Notes under the pieces: model-generated
Databases searched by the model: none
Told to the model about the DNA's origin: nothing
The model's input: the letters and a program-made list of their open reading frames with translations, nothing else
Part shown: positions 8,056 to 15,326 of the stretch, one piece after another
How the letters are laid out: every line of letters begins with the position of its first letter
Position numbering within the stretch: position 1 is the first letter of the stretch
Origin: an uncultured Nitrosomonas sp.
GTDB taxonomy: Bacteria > Pseudomonadota > Gammaproteobacteria > Burkholderiales > Nitrosomonadaceae
DNA length: 55,843 nucleotides
NCBI GenBank assembly: GCA_902826115.1
Contig: CADEDO010000001.1
Location: 225,372-281,214, forward strand
Reading direction: 5' to 3'
Made by a program: the position numbers and the translations under genes

Positions 8056-9816
8056 TTATCGATCTACATGGCGATCATGGTGTTCTCTGTGATCGCGGGT
8101 CCTGTCAGGTATATCGATATCTCGGATATTATCCCTGTGATCATAGGATCTATCGATCACATTAGATTCTCTGTGCCCGCTATGATCAGACGATCTGTCA
8201 GGGATGTCGAGATCCCGTTGAATATCCCCATGATCACGCACTTTATCGGATAAATCGCTATCCCGATGATCATTAGGTCTATCGGAAGAATCAGATTCTC
8301 TTGCTTTTTCAGGTTTGTCCACGAGATCTTTTTGATTATCTCTGGAAGATCCTGAATGATCTGATTTATTCTCCTCTTTAAAAGAATTCGATGAGTCTTT
8401 AGAGCGACGATCACTATCGAAAGAAGTGCTCTTGCCGGAATTATTATTAGTTTCCCGTTTTAAAGCCTCTTTGTTGTCGTCATCACGCTCACTACCACTG
8501 CGATTACTTCCACTTTCTTTATAAGATTTGGTTTCAAGCTCATTATCAGAATTGTTCTTTTTATCTTTGTTATCTGTCGAGCTTCTGTCATTTCTCTCTA
8601 TAATTTGAATAGACGACTCATTCTTTAACTCAATGCGCTCAGCAATAATGCGCTGGTCAGCACTTAATCTGCCACTGACTTGGATGCGTTGATCAGGTCT
8701 GAGATCATTTCTTGCATTACCTGTAGTGATTGGCGTACTAGAGTCAAGTGTGACCATTCGATTGCCCAAATTCAATTCTTTGCCATTGAGCGTGTGAACG
8801 AATCCTTCGATCACAATATGCTCTACAGCTCCGATGCTTTTACGCATTGGTTCCATTTGGATTTGTTGTGCTCGTAGATTATTTCCATCCCAATGACCAG
8901 CTACCGACACTTCCATGCCCTGAGAGATAGCTGAAGGGAGTTGTTTCATATCTAAATTGATACGAGTGCCATTGATTTCAAATCCTTTAGGATCAATTTG
9001 CGCGACATGACCATTGACTCTGGCTTCTGCGAGAGGGGAGCTTGTTTCAATACGCGATGCCACGATGGTTCCGTTTGCAAGTCTGTGCCCACTGACTTGA
9101 ATCCAATCGCCGGTTTTTAGGTTTGCAAAATTTGCATGATCTTTAGACTGATCAATGTGGACTGTTTGACCTAAAACATGCATTTTTCCGTTTTCATGAT
9201 TAATGCCGCTAATAGGGCCGACTGCTGCATGAATGACAGCAATATTGCTTGCTTTAAGTTCAGATCCTGTGCCCAGTGCGCGTGCGGCAACCACCTGCCC
9301 CACTGCTAAATCGCGAGCTTTGGATTGACGACCATCCACTGAGACGGGTGTATCGGCATCATAGTGAATTTCAACGCCATTGACACAGATACTGGCAAAA
9401 CCAGTAATGACGCCAATAATTCCAGTACCGCCGATACCACCATCGCTCGCAACATTTCCAGTGCCACCGATACCGCCATCGCTTGCAACATTTCCAGTGC
9501 CTCCAATTCCTCCTTCAGGATGCCCCGTACCTCCAATTCCACCGCTGTGAATGCCAGTGCCACCAATACCAGCTTGATGAGGGGCACCGGTGCCGCCAAT
9601 ACCCGCTTGAGGAGTGCCAGTGCCGCCGATGCCGGATTGAGGGGATCCCGTACCCCCTATGCCTGATTGAATAAGAGCGGCAGGATTAACTAGCGAAGTG
9701 TTAGATTCGCAGTTGTTTTTTGCTAGTGCGCTGACTGAACATATCAATAGCAATGCAGCGATACTCAATAAATGAGTAATACTCTGATATATCGCTGTAT
9801 ATGAAATTTGTCTCAT
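8056..9816 (-). CDS. Secreted DUF5666-domain protein with GIGGTG repeats and charged tail
   Basis: A 586-residue exported protein. A signal peptide (residues about 10-32, HLLSIAALLLICSVSALA) is followed by eight GIGGTG units (9421-9663). Next come about four consecutive beta-rich modules of the DUF5666 type (residues about 135-400: GVITGFASICVNG, GPISGINHENGKMHVLG, GHVAQIDPKGFEING, GFVHTLNGKELNLG). The modules typically contain VG..V...G phrases, consistent with small OB-like barrels. The last 180 residues are a highly charged Asp/Arg/Ser/His region with repeats such as DIDIPDR and DLDIPDR. The ATG at 9816 is preferred to an in-frame TTG at 9828. The start lies 28 bases after the stop of the DUF6502 gene, so the two are probably one operon. 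Function unknown; surface or matrix protein is inferred. Confidence 0.75.
   Translation of the reverse strand: MRQISYTAIYQSITHLLSIAALLLICSVSALAKNNCESNTSLVNPAALIQSGIGGTGSPQSGIGGTGTPQAGIGGTGAPHQAGIGGTGIHSGGIGGTGHPEGGIGGTGNVASDGGIGGTGNVASDGGIGGTGIIGVITGFASICVNGVEIHYDADTPVSVDGRQSKARDLAVGQVVAARALGTGSELKASNIAVIHAAVGPISGINHENGKMHVLGQTVHIDQSKDHANFANLKTGDWIQVSGHRLANGTIVASRIETSSPLAEARVNGHVAQIDPKGFEINGTRINLDMKQLPSAISQGMEVSVAGHWDGNNLRAQQIQMEPMRKSIGAVEHIVIEGFVHTLNGKELNLGNRMVTLDSSTPITTGNARNDLRPDQRIQVSGRLSADQRIIAERIELKNESSIQIIERNDRSSTDNKDKKNNSDNELETKSYKESGSNRSGSERDDDNKEALKRETNNNSGKSTSFDSDRRSKDSSNSFKEENKSDHSGSSRDNQKDLVDKPEKARESDSSDRPNDHRDSDLSDKVRDHGDIQRDLDIPDRSSDHSGHRESNVIDRSYDHRDNIRDIDIPDRTRDHREHHDRHVDR
9421..9663 (-). 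repeat. Eight-copy GIGGTG-coding repeat
   Basis: Eight copies of Gly-Ile-Gly-Gly-Thr-Gly occur every 10-12 residues, separated by short Pro/Gln/His or Asn-Val-Ala-Ser-Asp linkers. At the DNA level they are 30-36-base units read on the minus strand. The last two full units are almost identical (NVASDGGIGGTG twice), which points to recent local duplication. Confidence 0.92.
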
Positions 9817-9844
9817 TCCGTTTGACAAGTTTATTTTGGGCTCG

Positions 9845-10717
9845 TTAGCTATGCGGATTAGCTTCTACTTCAGCGGACTCTTCTGATTCAATGGGTTCAC
9901 TGAAATAGTAGATTCCAAATGTCATGCGATGATGTGGGCCACTTTGCAGTACATCGTTTTTTTCTAGCTCTATGGCCTCTTTATTGATAGCAAGAAGAGA
10001 TTCCATTCCCAAAAGCTCAGATCTCTCCGCAAGCAGCTTTACTGACTCAGCGCTTAATTTATCGTAATAAACGCTTCGCTCCAGAAATGGTTGACTGACG
10101 CCTAATAAATTATTGGTGGCCGCTGCGGCATGATCATGCAAGTTATGACCAAAGTAGTAAACTTTTTCGTCAAAACCATTGGCTGGAATAAATGCCGCGG
10201 TGTTGAGGCATACACAGTTATCCTCATCAAAGTGAGCAATACCGAGTCTTAACCATTCATCAAGAACAACGCGTGACCGAATATCACAACTCACGCTGGC
10301 AACTAACCCTTCAAAAGAAATATCACCTCCTTTTTTTGTAAATCTTGGCAAAGGTTTGGGTTGATTGTTTTCATCCAGATAGCGGGCATCACTTGTCCAA
10401 AGACTGACTAGTCGTGCGCCTAGTGAAACGGCGTGCGGGATAGTTTCTGTATTTGAATGTGCACACTGACGTAATCGCTTGATATCTTTACGGTGAATGC
10501 CTGTAAGTAAGCTCAAGTGACTATCGGTGGAGGGTTTATTTCCGATTTTAAATTCTTTTTCAGCTACTTCCACAAAAATATCTTTCAGCACCTCAGATAA
10601 GTAGGGGAAGGTAATCCCTTTTGCCAGCATTAGCTTAATGAATGGGCGTAATACTCGGCGTAGTGCAGAAACAAGCGTTAATGAGAGAGTAGAGTTAATT
10701 TGACGAACACCATGCAT
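9845..10717 (-). CDS. DUF6502 family protein, possible DNA-binding regulator
   Basis: A 290-residue soluble protein without signal peptide. The N-terminal third (LTLVSALRRVLRPFIKLMLAKGITFPYLSEVLKDIFVEVAEKEF and then SLLTGIHRKDIKRLR) is helical and ends in a segment that reads like a helix-turn-helix recognition region. The rest is a mixed domain with no motif I can name. I recognise the sequence style as DUF6502, a family of unknown function. The ATG at 10717 is preferred to a GTG at 10744. It is the first gene of a minus-strand unit with the DUF5666 gene and is divergent from the cupredoxin-propeller gene. The inverted repeats in that gap make a regulator role attractive but unproven. Confidence 0.72.
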   Translation of the reverse strand: MHGVRQINSTLSLTLVSALRRVLRPFIKLMLAKGITFPYLSEVLKDIFVEVAEKEFKIGNKPSTDSHLSLLTGIHRKDIKRLRQCAHSNTETIPHAVSLGARLVSLWTSDARYLDENNQPKPLPRFTKKGGDISFEGLVASVSCDIRSRVVLDEWLRLGIAHFDEDNCVCLNTAAFIPANGFDEKVYYFGHNLHDHAAAATNNLLGVSQPFLERSVYYDKLSAESVKLLAERSELLGMESLLAINKEAIELEKNDVLQSGPHHRMTFGIYYFSEPIESEESAEVEANPHS

Positions 10718-10777
10718 ATAAATTATCGGGTAAGTAAGTAACACAAAAAATTATGTGTAATTATTATTCTAACATAA

Positions 10778-10796
10778 TGTGGGAAAATTTTACACA
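10778..10796. promoter_or_regulatory. Operator-like inverted repeat 1, near the DUF6502 start
   Basis: TGTGGGAAAATTTTACACA, an imperfect dyad 61 bases upstream of the DUF6502 ATG. On the minus strand it overlaps a weak promoter-like pair (TTGTGT, 16 bases, TATGTT). It shares the pattern TGNGAA-N-TTNNCA with two further sites in the same gap. An outward pair ACACA/TGTGT lies at 10741-10758. Confidence 0.5.
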
Positions 10797-10899
10797 ATGT
10801 GGTGGGTATTTATATTGGCAGTATAGATGTTCTGTTGCAGATTTGCTGAAAATTACTATAACCATAAGATCTGTATAGATATTAGTGATTTATGATGAA

Positions 10900-10918
10900 T
10901 GTGTGAATATTTCACACA
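10900..10918. promoter_or_regulatory. Operator-like inverted repeat 2
   Basis: TGTGTGAATATTTCACACA: perfect 8-base arms (TGTGTGAA and TTCACACA) around TAT. It sits midway in the divergent intergenic region, 122 bases from the centre of site 1 and 164 from site 3, which would permit DNA looping between sites. Confidence 0.6.
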
Positions 10919-11059
10919 GACTTGGATGGAAGTGTTGATTAAGGGATTGGTTATATCAATCAATTTATATACATAAAGATTGAAAAAATCAGATAACACC
11001 AATAATTAATAAGGTAATAATGATATTGGTAGGTTATGGTAAAAATTTTACTGAGCGGC

Positions 11060-11088
11060 TTGACATGGGAAATTTTCCCACGTATAGT
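11060..11088 (+). promoter_or_regulatory. Near-consensus sigma70 promoter for the cupredoxin-propeller gene
   Basis: TTGACA at 11060-11065, a 17-base spacer, then TATAGT at 11083-11088. The hexamers match the sigma70 consensus in six and five positions. Transcription would begin near 11095, about 97 bases before the start codon. The spacer begins immediately with inverted repeat 3. Confidence 0.75.
11066..11080. promoter_or_regulatory. Operator-like inverted repeat 3 inside the promoter spacer
   Basis: TGGGAAATTTTCCCA is a perfect palindrome (7-base arms, one central base) that fills bases 1-15 of the 17-base spacer between the -35 and -10 boxes. A protein bound here would exclude RNA polymerase, so repression is the expected effect. 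Confidence 0.65.
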
Positions 11089-11177
11089 TTAATCCTCGAG
11101 GGAAAAAATCACACAAATAGATGATGCACAGTTTGATGGATTTCTCCCGAGAAGTTGAGGGCAAATTTTTATTTTTT

Positions 11178-11186
11178 GAGGAGGGG
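11178..11186 (+). promoter_or_regulatory. Strong ribosome binding site
   Basis: GAGGAGGGG five bases before the ATG at 11192. The extended purine run predicts high translation of the cupredoxin-propeller protein once its promoter is active. Confidence 0.7.
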
Positions 11187-11191
11187 ATTTT

Positions 11192-13015
11192 ATGTTTAAA
11201 AAGGCTGATTTCAGGAAGGTTGTGAAGACAATCGCTTCTGTATCGACAGTTTTGACTATTGCGTCAATCAATCATGCTGCCGCGGGAGATAACGAGGTTA
11301 GGTTTGAGCTGACAGATAATCCAGGATCTTGGTTTGATACGGGTTCAGAGGTAGCAGGCAGTCGCTCTATTGCAATTGCATCACCTGGTGTACGGGTCAA
11401 GTTTTCCGGCAATTCCAATACTGTGCATACAAGAAGCAGTTTGATCTATCCGAAGGGAGCTGCCGGTATGCCATTTAATACAAAACCTAGGAAAGGAGGT
11501 GATGAAGTAACACTGACCACGCCGGGTTTGTATGTTTTTACTTGCAGTATCCATCCTTACATGTTTGGTGCAGTGATTGTTGATAATCCAAATACAACCG
11601 GTTTAGATCTTGGGTCTTCCATTAGTTTGATCAATGGAATTACTGTTCCAACAAGCAGTGATCTGGCAACTCGCCTGTTGCGCACCTTCTTTATTGCAAC
11701 CAATCCAGCTAACTGGCAAGACTATGCCAGTAACAAACCATGGCACGTTACTTATCCTAATGTTGATGTGCGTGTTGATATTGGTGTTGTCAATCTGCCA
11801 GCAGTAATGAAAGCACGCTATAACAACGATATCCCGTTAGAAGCACTCAAAAAACCAAAGATACCCGCAGTCGGTGAAATCTGGGTAGCCACTCAATTTG
11901 AAACCACCTCAGGAAAGGAAAAACCAGGCACTGTATCAGCGATTGATGGCGCTACTTGGCAAGTGACCCGCAAAGTGGCGCTGCCTTCGATTGAAATGAA
12001 TAATCCACACAACATGTGGACCGATAAAAATCAGAATGTCATTTACGTAACGCAATGGTTTGACAAGAAATTAACCGTTTATGATCGTCGAACAGGTAAG
12101 CTTATCCGTAACGTATCGGTCGGTGAGTCGCCTGCGCATGTCATGACCTTGACCGATTCAGATCGAATCCACATTACCAATAATGGTGATACGCGCCCCG
12201 ATTCAGTGATGGAATTGTCTCCATTTGCAACCAATGTACTGCGCAGAATTAATATTGGACGAGGTAATGCGCATGCGCATTGGATGAGCCATGATGGTAA
12301 AACCATGGTAACGCCTAATGTGTTGACGGGCGACTCCACACAATACAATTTCCATACCAATCAAATTGAAGCCATTCTGCCGGTGAGCGGTCCTCTGAGT
12401 CATCCGCTGGCGACAGGAATGATGCCGGACGCAAGCAAATATTATGTGGCTAATTTGCTCGATAGCACGCTTGCCGTTGTGAACATGGATACGCATCGGG
12501 TCACTAAACATATCAATCTGCTGGAAAATTACAATCCAGTGTCTGGGAAAATTTCCGGACCCGTAGGTGCGCTGCCGATTCAAACGCCTGTTTCTCCCGA
12601 TGGGAAAAATATGGTTACTGCCAATACACTGACCGGCACGATAACCATCGTTGATACCAGTACCGATGAAATGGTTGCCATGCTGCCCTGCGATCCCGGT
12701 TGTCACGGTGTGCAGTATGGTGCTAAGAAAGGGGGCGGCTACTACGCTTATGTTTCAAGCAAATTCTCGAACAGAATGATAGTGGTTGATCCCGATCCTA
12801 ATGGCGATGGAAACCCGGTTGATGCCAAGATTGTAGGCAAGATTGGATTGTTTTCAGCCAGCACCACAAAAATGGATGACACCATTAAAGGGAATCCAGG
12901 CATGGGTGGACAAGGCATTTTGCCAGTTCCTGTCGTGTATAACGGCTGGGTTCAGAATTTACCGACTGCTTGGAGTAATCAATTGACTGCAGCGCAACAA
13001 GATCCAATTAAATAG
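11192..13015 (+). CDS. Secreted cupredoxin / YncE-like beta-propeller fusion protein
   Basis: A 607-residue exported protein. A signal peptide ends near residue 31 (INHAAAG). Residues about 35-132 form a cupredoxin: His79 in NSNTVHT and the short loop CSIHPYMFG with Cys118, His121 and Met124, the four ligands of a type 1 copper site with amicyanin-like spacing. After a linker, residues about 205-590 are a beta-propeller of the YncE/YVTN kind (VGEIWVATQFE, NVIYVTQWFDKKLTVYDRRTGKLIRNV, SKYYVANLLDSTLAVVNMDTHRV, KNMVTANTLTGTITIVDTST). The domain pair suggests periplasmic or extracellular electron transfer or copper handling; the partner is unknown. Expression is probably under the operator-promoter described at 11060-11088. 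The acidic protein gene follows after 95 bases. A role in ammonia-oxidiser copper metabolism is possible but not shown. Confidence 0.82.
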   Translation: MFKKADFRKVVKTIASVSTVLTIASINHAAAGDNEVRFELTDNPGSWFDTGSEVAGSRSIAIASPGVRVKFSGNSNTVHTRSSLIYPKGAAGMPFNTKPRKGGDEVTLTTPGLYVFTCSIHPYMFGAVIVDNPNTTGLDLGSSISLINGITVPTSSDLATRLLRTFFIATNPANWQDYASNKPWHVTYPNVDVRVDIGVVNLPAVMKARYNNDIPLEALKKPKIPAVGEIWVATQFETTSGKEKPGTVSAIDGATWQVTRKVALPSIEMNNPHNMWTDKNQNVIYVTQWFDKKLTVYDRRTGKLIRNVSVGESPAHVMTLTDSDRIHITNNGDTRPDSVMELSPFATNVLRRINIGRGNAHAHWMSHDGKTMVTPNVLTGDSTQYNFHTNQIEAILPVSGPLSHPLATGMMPDASKYYVANLLDSTLAVVNMDTHRVTKHINLLENYNPVSGKISGPVGALPIQTPVSPDGKNMVTANTLTGTITIVDTSTDEMVAMLPCDPGCHGVQYGAKKGGGYYAYVSSKFSNRMIVVDPDPNGDGNPVDAKIVGKIGLFSASTTKMDDTIKGNPGMGGQGILPVPVVYNGWVQNLPTAWSNQLTAAQQDPIK

Positions 13016-13110
13016 CCTATGTTGGATATAAATAGTATTCAGTATGGTCTATTGACGTGTAGTACCCGTAGTACTTTTACTTAATCAAAACTATTTATTA
13101 GGAGAATGAC

Positions 13111-14007
13111 ATGAGCTCAGGCGATGACGATTTAAATGATGATTCATCAAGCAGTCACAAACAATACACATTCACCATCGAGAATGGTGTAGTAACCGCT
13201 TACTTTGAAGTTGAGAATGGAATAACCGAGCGGGAATCGATCGATAGCAGAGATTCCTTTGTGATCAACGGAAATCAGATTACTCATACCAAACAGACAT
13301 CTGATGGGCCGGAAGTAACCATCTTTTCCGATCCGGATGCTGATGGGTTTTACAGAGTCACCTCCGATTCCAATGATGATAATGGCAGACCCGGCGACGG
13401 TGACCACAAGGCTTATAAATTCACCGTTGAGAATGGCAGAGTAGTCGCTGCTTTTGAACGTGATGATGGCGTGTGGGAGCAAGAATCAATTGATGACGAT
13501 GGCACCGAAACCTATACAGTGGAAAGTAATGGCGATGTGACCCGCACGGAAGTTAAACCTTTCGGCACAGAAATCACGCGTTATTCAGATACTGATGGCG
13601 ATTTGGTTTTCAATCGCGTCTCTGAACAATGGCAAAATGGACCCAATGCCCCTGGCAGTGGACATTTTGTGCTTGAAGATAATCTCAGATTTTCTCACTC
13701 CGATGATGACGATCTGATTGCAGTTCGCCGTGGTGAAGATTGCCGTGGCGGCGGTGGAGCCGATGATTTTGTCATCCGCGAGGCGGCGCATTTGCGCATT
13801 GCGGATTTTAATGGGAATGAAGACGACACGCTGGTATTTGATACGGGATTGGGTCTTACCTCTGTGCAGCATCTGATAGGTTTTGTGACTAATGCTCATT
13901 ATGTAGGTGAGGATCTCATTGTCGAATTTGGTTCCGATGTGTCAATCACCATAGTCGGCTTGCAGCCTGATCAAGCCAGTTGGGACAATGTCAGCGTTCT
14001 GAGCTAA
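13111..14007 (+). CDS. Acidic duplicated-module protein with RTX-like C-terminus
   Basis: A 298-residue, strongly acidic protein with no Sec signal. Two related modules lie at residues about 16-85 and 95-165: each begins with (Y/K)xFTxENGxVxAxFE, continues with a (E/Q)ESID phrase and ends with an acidic SDPDADGF or SDTDGDLVF loop resembling calcium-binding dockerin or EF-like loops. The C-terminal hundred residues (GGGGADDFVIREAAHLRIADFNGNEDDTLVFD, then DLIVEFGSDVSITIVGL) resemble the C-terminal secretion domain of RTX/serralysin proteins. Type I secretion is therefore likely, though a full array of RTX nonapeptides is missing. RBS AGGAG lies at 13100-13104. It is probably co-transcribed with the cupredoxin gene and ends at a terminator-like hairpin. 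Function unknown. Confidence 0.72.
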   Translation: MSSGDDDLNDDSSSSHKQYTFTIENGVVTAYFEVENGITERESIDSRDSFVINGNQITHTKQTSDGPEVTIFSDPDADGFYRVTSDSNDDNGRPGDGDHKAYKFTVENGRVVAAFERDDGVWEQESIDDDGTETYTVESNGDVTRTEVKPFGTEITRYSDTDGDLVFNRVSEQWQNGPNAPGSGHFVLEDNLRFSHSDDDDLIAVRRGEDCRGGGGADDFVIREAAHLRIADFNGNEDDTLVFDTGLGLTSVQHLIGFVTNAHYVGEDLIVEFGSDVSITIVGLQPDQASWDNVSVLS

Positions 14008-14021
14008 TACTCAAGCAAACT

Positions 14022-14056
14022 GAGGGGGCATTCTGTCCCCTCTACATCCTGTTTTT
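14022..14056 (+). terminator. Likely rho-independent terminator
   Basis: GAGGGG (14022-14027) pairs with CCCCTC (14037-14042) around a 9-base loop, and a T-run ends at 14056. The T-run starts nine bases after the stem, so efficiency may be moderate. It separates the cupredoxin/acidic-protein unit from the P-loop gene. Confidence 0.5.
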
Positions 14057-14189
14057 AAATTTCGCCCAATATTTCCACAGAATCATCATCCGGAAATAAT
14101 CAATGTAAGTGTTTTCAGGAGGTTGTTGGAAAAACATCTTTTAATTAATTAGCCTCATCTTCTTAAACTTATCAATAAAGGAATTAAAT

Positions 14190-15263
14190 ATGGATATTTC
14201 ATTCATTAGTCAAGAGCGTTTGTTGAATGCCAAGCTTGCTTACACACCACGTAATTTGGATTTGGAGGGGGTGACCACTTTGTTGAGTGGCGAGGATGTG
14301 GTTCCCCGATCCGGAGACATCGTACTGGCGAAAGTCACCAAGATTGGTCATCATGCCGGATTAGAGTTGGCGCATGGCCGGCGTTCTGCTTTGTTTGTTG
14401 GGGATGAGATCGTCGTGTGCTACGGTCATCGCTATGCTCCCGATCAATTTGAAGCACAAGTACCACCCGACTTGGGGCTCTGCGATCTGGTGGCATCAGG
14501 CGGTGTAGCCGCGCGCATGAATTTGCGTCATGCCAATACCAAAGCGCCGACTAGCATTGAACCCATTGGCTTACTGGCAAATGCTAATCATCAGCGTATC
14601 AATCTGAAAGATACGGCGCTACCCAAGCTGAATAGCTTATTTTCTCGTCCTTACACAGTCGGTGTGGTGGGTACCTCCATGAATGCCGGTAAAACAACCA
14701 CTGCAGCCACGCTGATTCGTGGTCTGACCAATGCAGGATTTAAAGTAGGGGCTGCGAAAGTGACTGGTACGGGTTCTGGCAGGGATACTTGGCTGATGAC
14801 GGATGCCGGATCTAAATTGACACTGGATTTTACGCATGCGGGTTATCCATCGACTTATCTGGCTACCCCTGAACAGATCGATGGCATTATCGAAACCCTG
14901 GTTGCACATTTGAGCGTAGCTAAAGTGGATGCAATAGTCATTGAAGTGGCGGATGGATTATTGCAGTGCGAAACCGCTGCATTACTCGATTCCAGGGTGT
15001 TTGCAAAAACGGTCGACAGCATCATTTTTGCCGCTGGAGATGCAATGGGTGCAGCAGCCGGAGTCGAGTGCCTGCAACGGAAGAATTTACCGATTGCAGC
15101 CGTCAGCGGGCGATTGACAGCTTCTCCACTGGCAATTATTGAAACGGGAAAAATCACTGGAATGCCTGTGCTCGATAAAGCCGCACTCAGTTCCCAAACG
15201 ATCGCCGAAGTATTGCAAATTTCCCCGCAAATGAGTGGCATGCGAAATGCAGCAGCGAGATGA
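14190..15263 (+). CDS. P-loop NTPase, DUF1611/MobB-like
   Basis: A 357-residue cytoplasmic protein. The C-terminal part contains a clear Walker A, VGTSMNAGKTT (residues about 159-169), followed by GLTNAGFKVGAAKVTGTGSGRD and a later VIEVADGLLQ Walker B-like strand, the plan shared by DUF1611 and MobB-type GTPases/ATPases. The N-terminal about 130 residues (SGDIVLAKVTKIGHHAGLELAHGRRSALFVGDEIVVCYG) form a beta-rich domain not typical of DgcN. The DgcN branch of DUF1611 works with a racemase on N-acetyl-glutamate, but no racemase gene is present here. The next gene is an ABC exporter, so it may prepare or modify a molecule for export. The start is supported by AAAGGA about 9 bases upstream. Confidence 0.7.
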   Translation: MDISFISQERLLNAKLAYTPRNLDLEGVTTLLSGEDVVPRSGDIVLAKVTKIGHHAGLELAHGRRSALFVGDEIVVCYGHRYAPDQFEAQVPPDLGLCDLVASGGVAARMNLRHANTKAPTSIEPIGLLANANHQRINLKDTALPKLNSLFSRPYTVGVVGTSMNAGKTTTAATLIRGLTNAGFKVGAAKVTGTGSGRDTWLMTDAGSKLTLDFTHAGYPSTYLATPEQIDGIIETLVAHLSVAKVDAIVIEVADGLLQCETAALLDSRVFAKTVDSIIFAAGDAMGAAAGVECLQRKNLPIAAVSGRLTASPLAIIETGKITGMPVLDKAALSSQTIAEVLQISPQMSGMRNAAAR

Positions 15264-15326
15264 GAGGATGATTGCCTGTCATAAATAGCATCATTTCTTT
15301 AATACCTTCTATTGTGTAAAGACAAC

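Noticed and set aside
9421..9663. CRISPR-like array
   Set aside because: The regular 30-36-base units are in-frame coding repeats (GIGGTG) with no unique spacers and no cas genes nearby.
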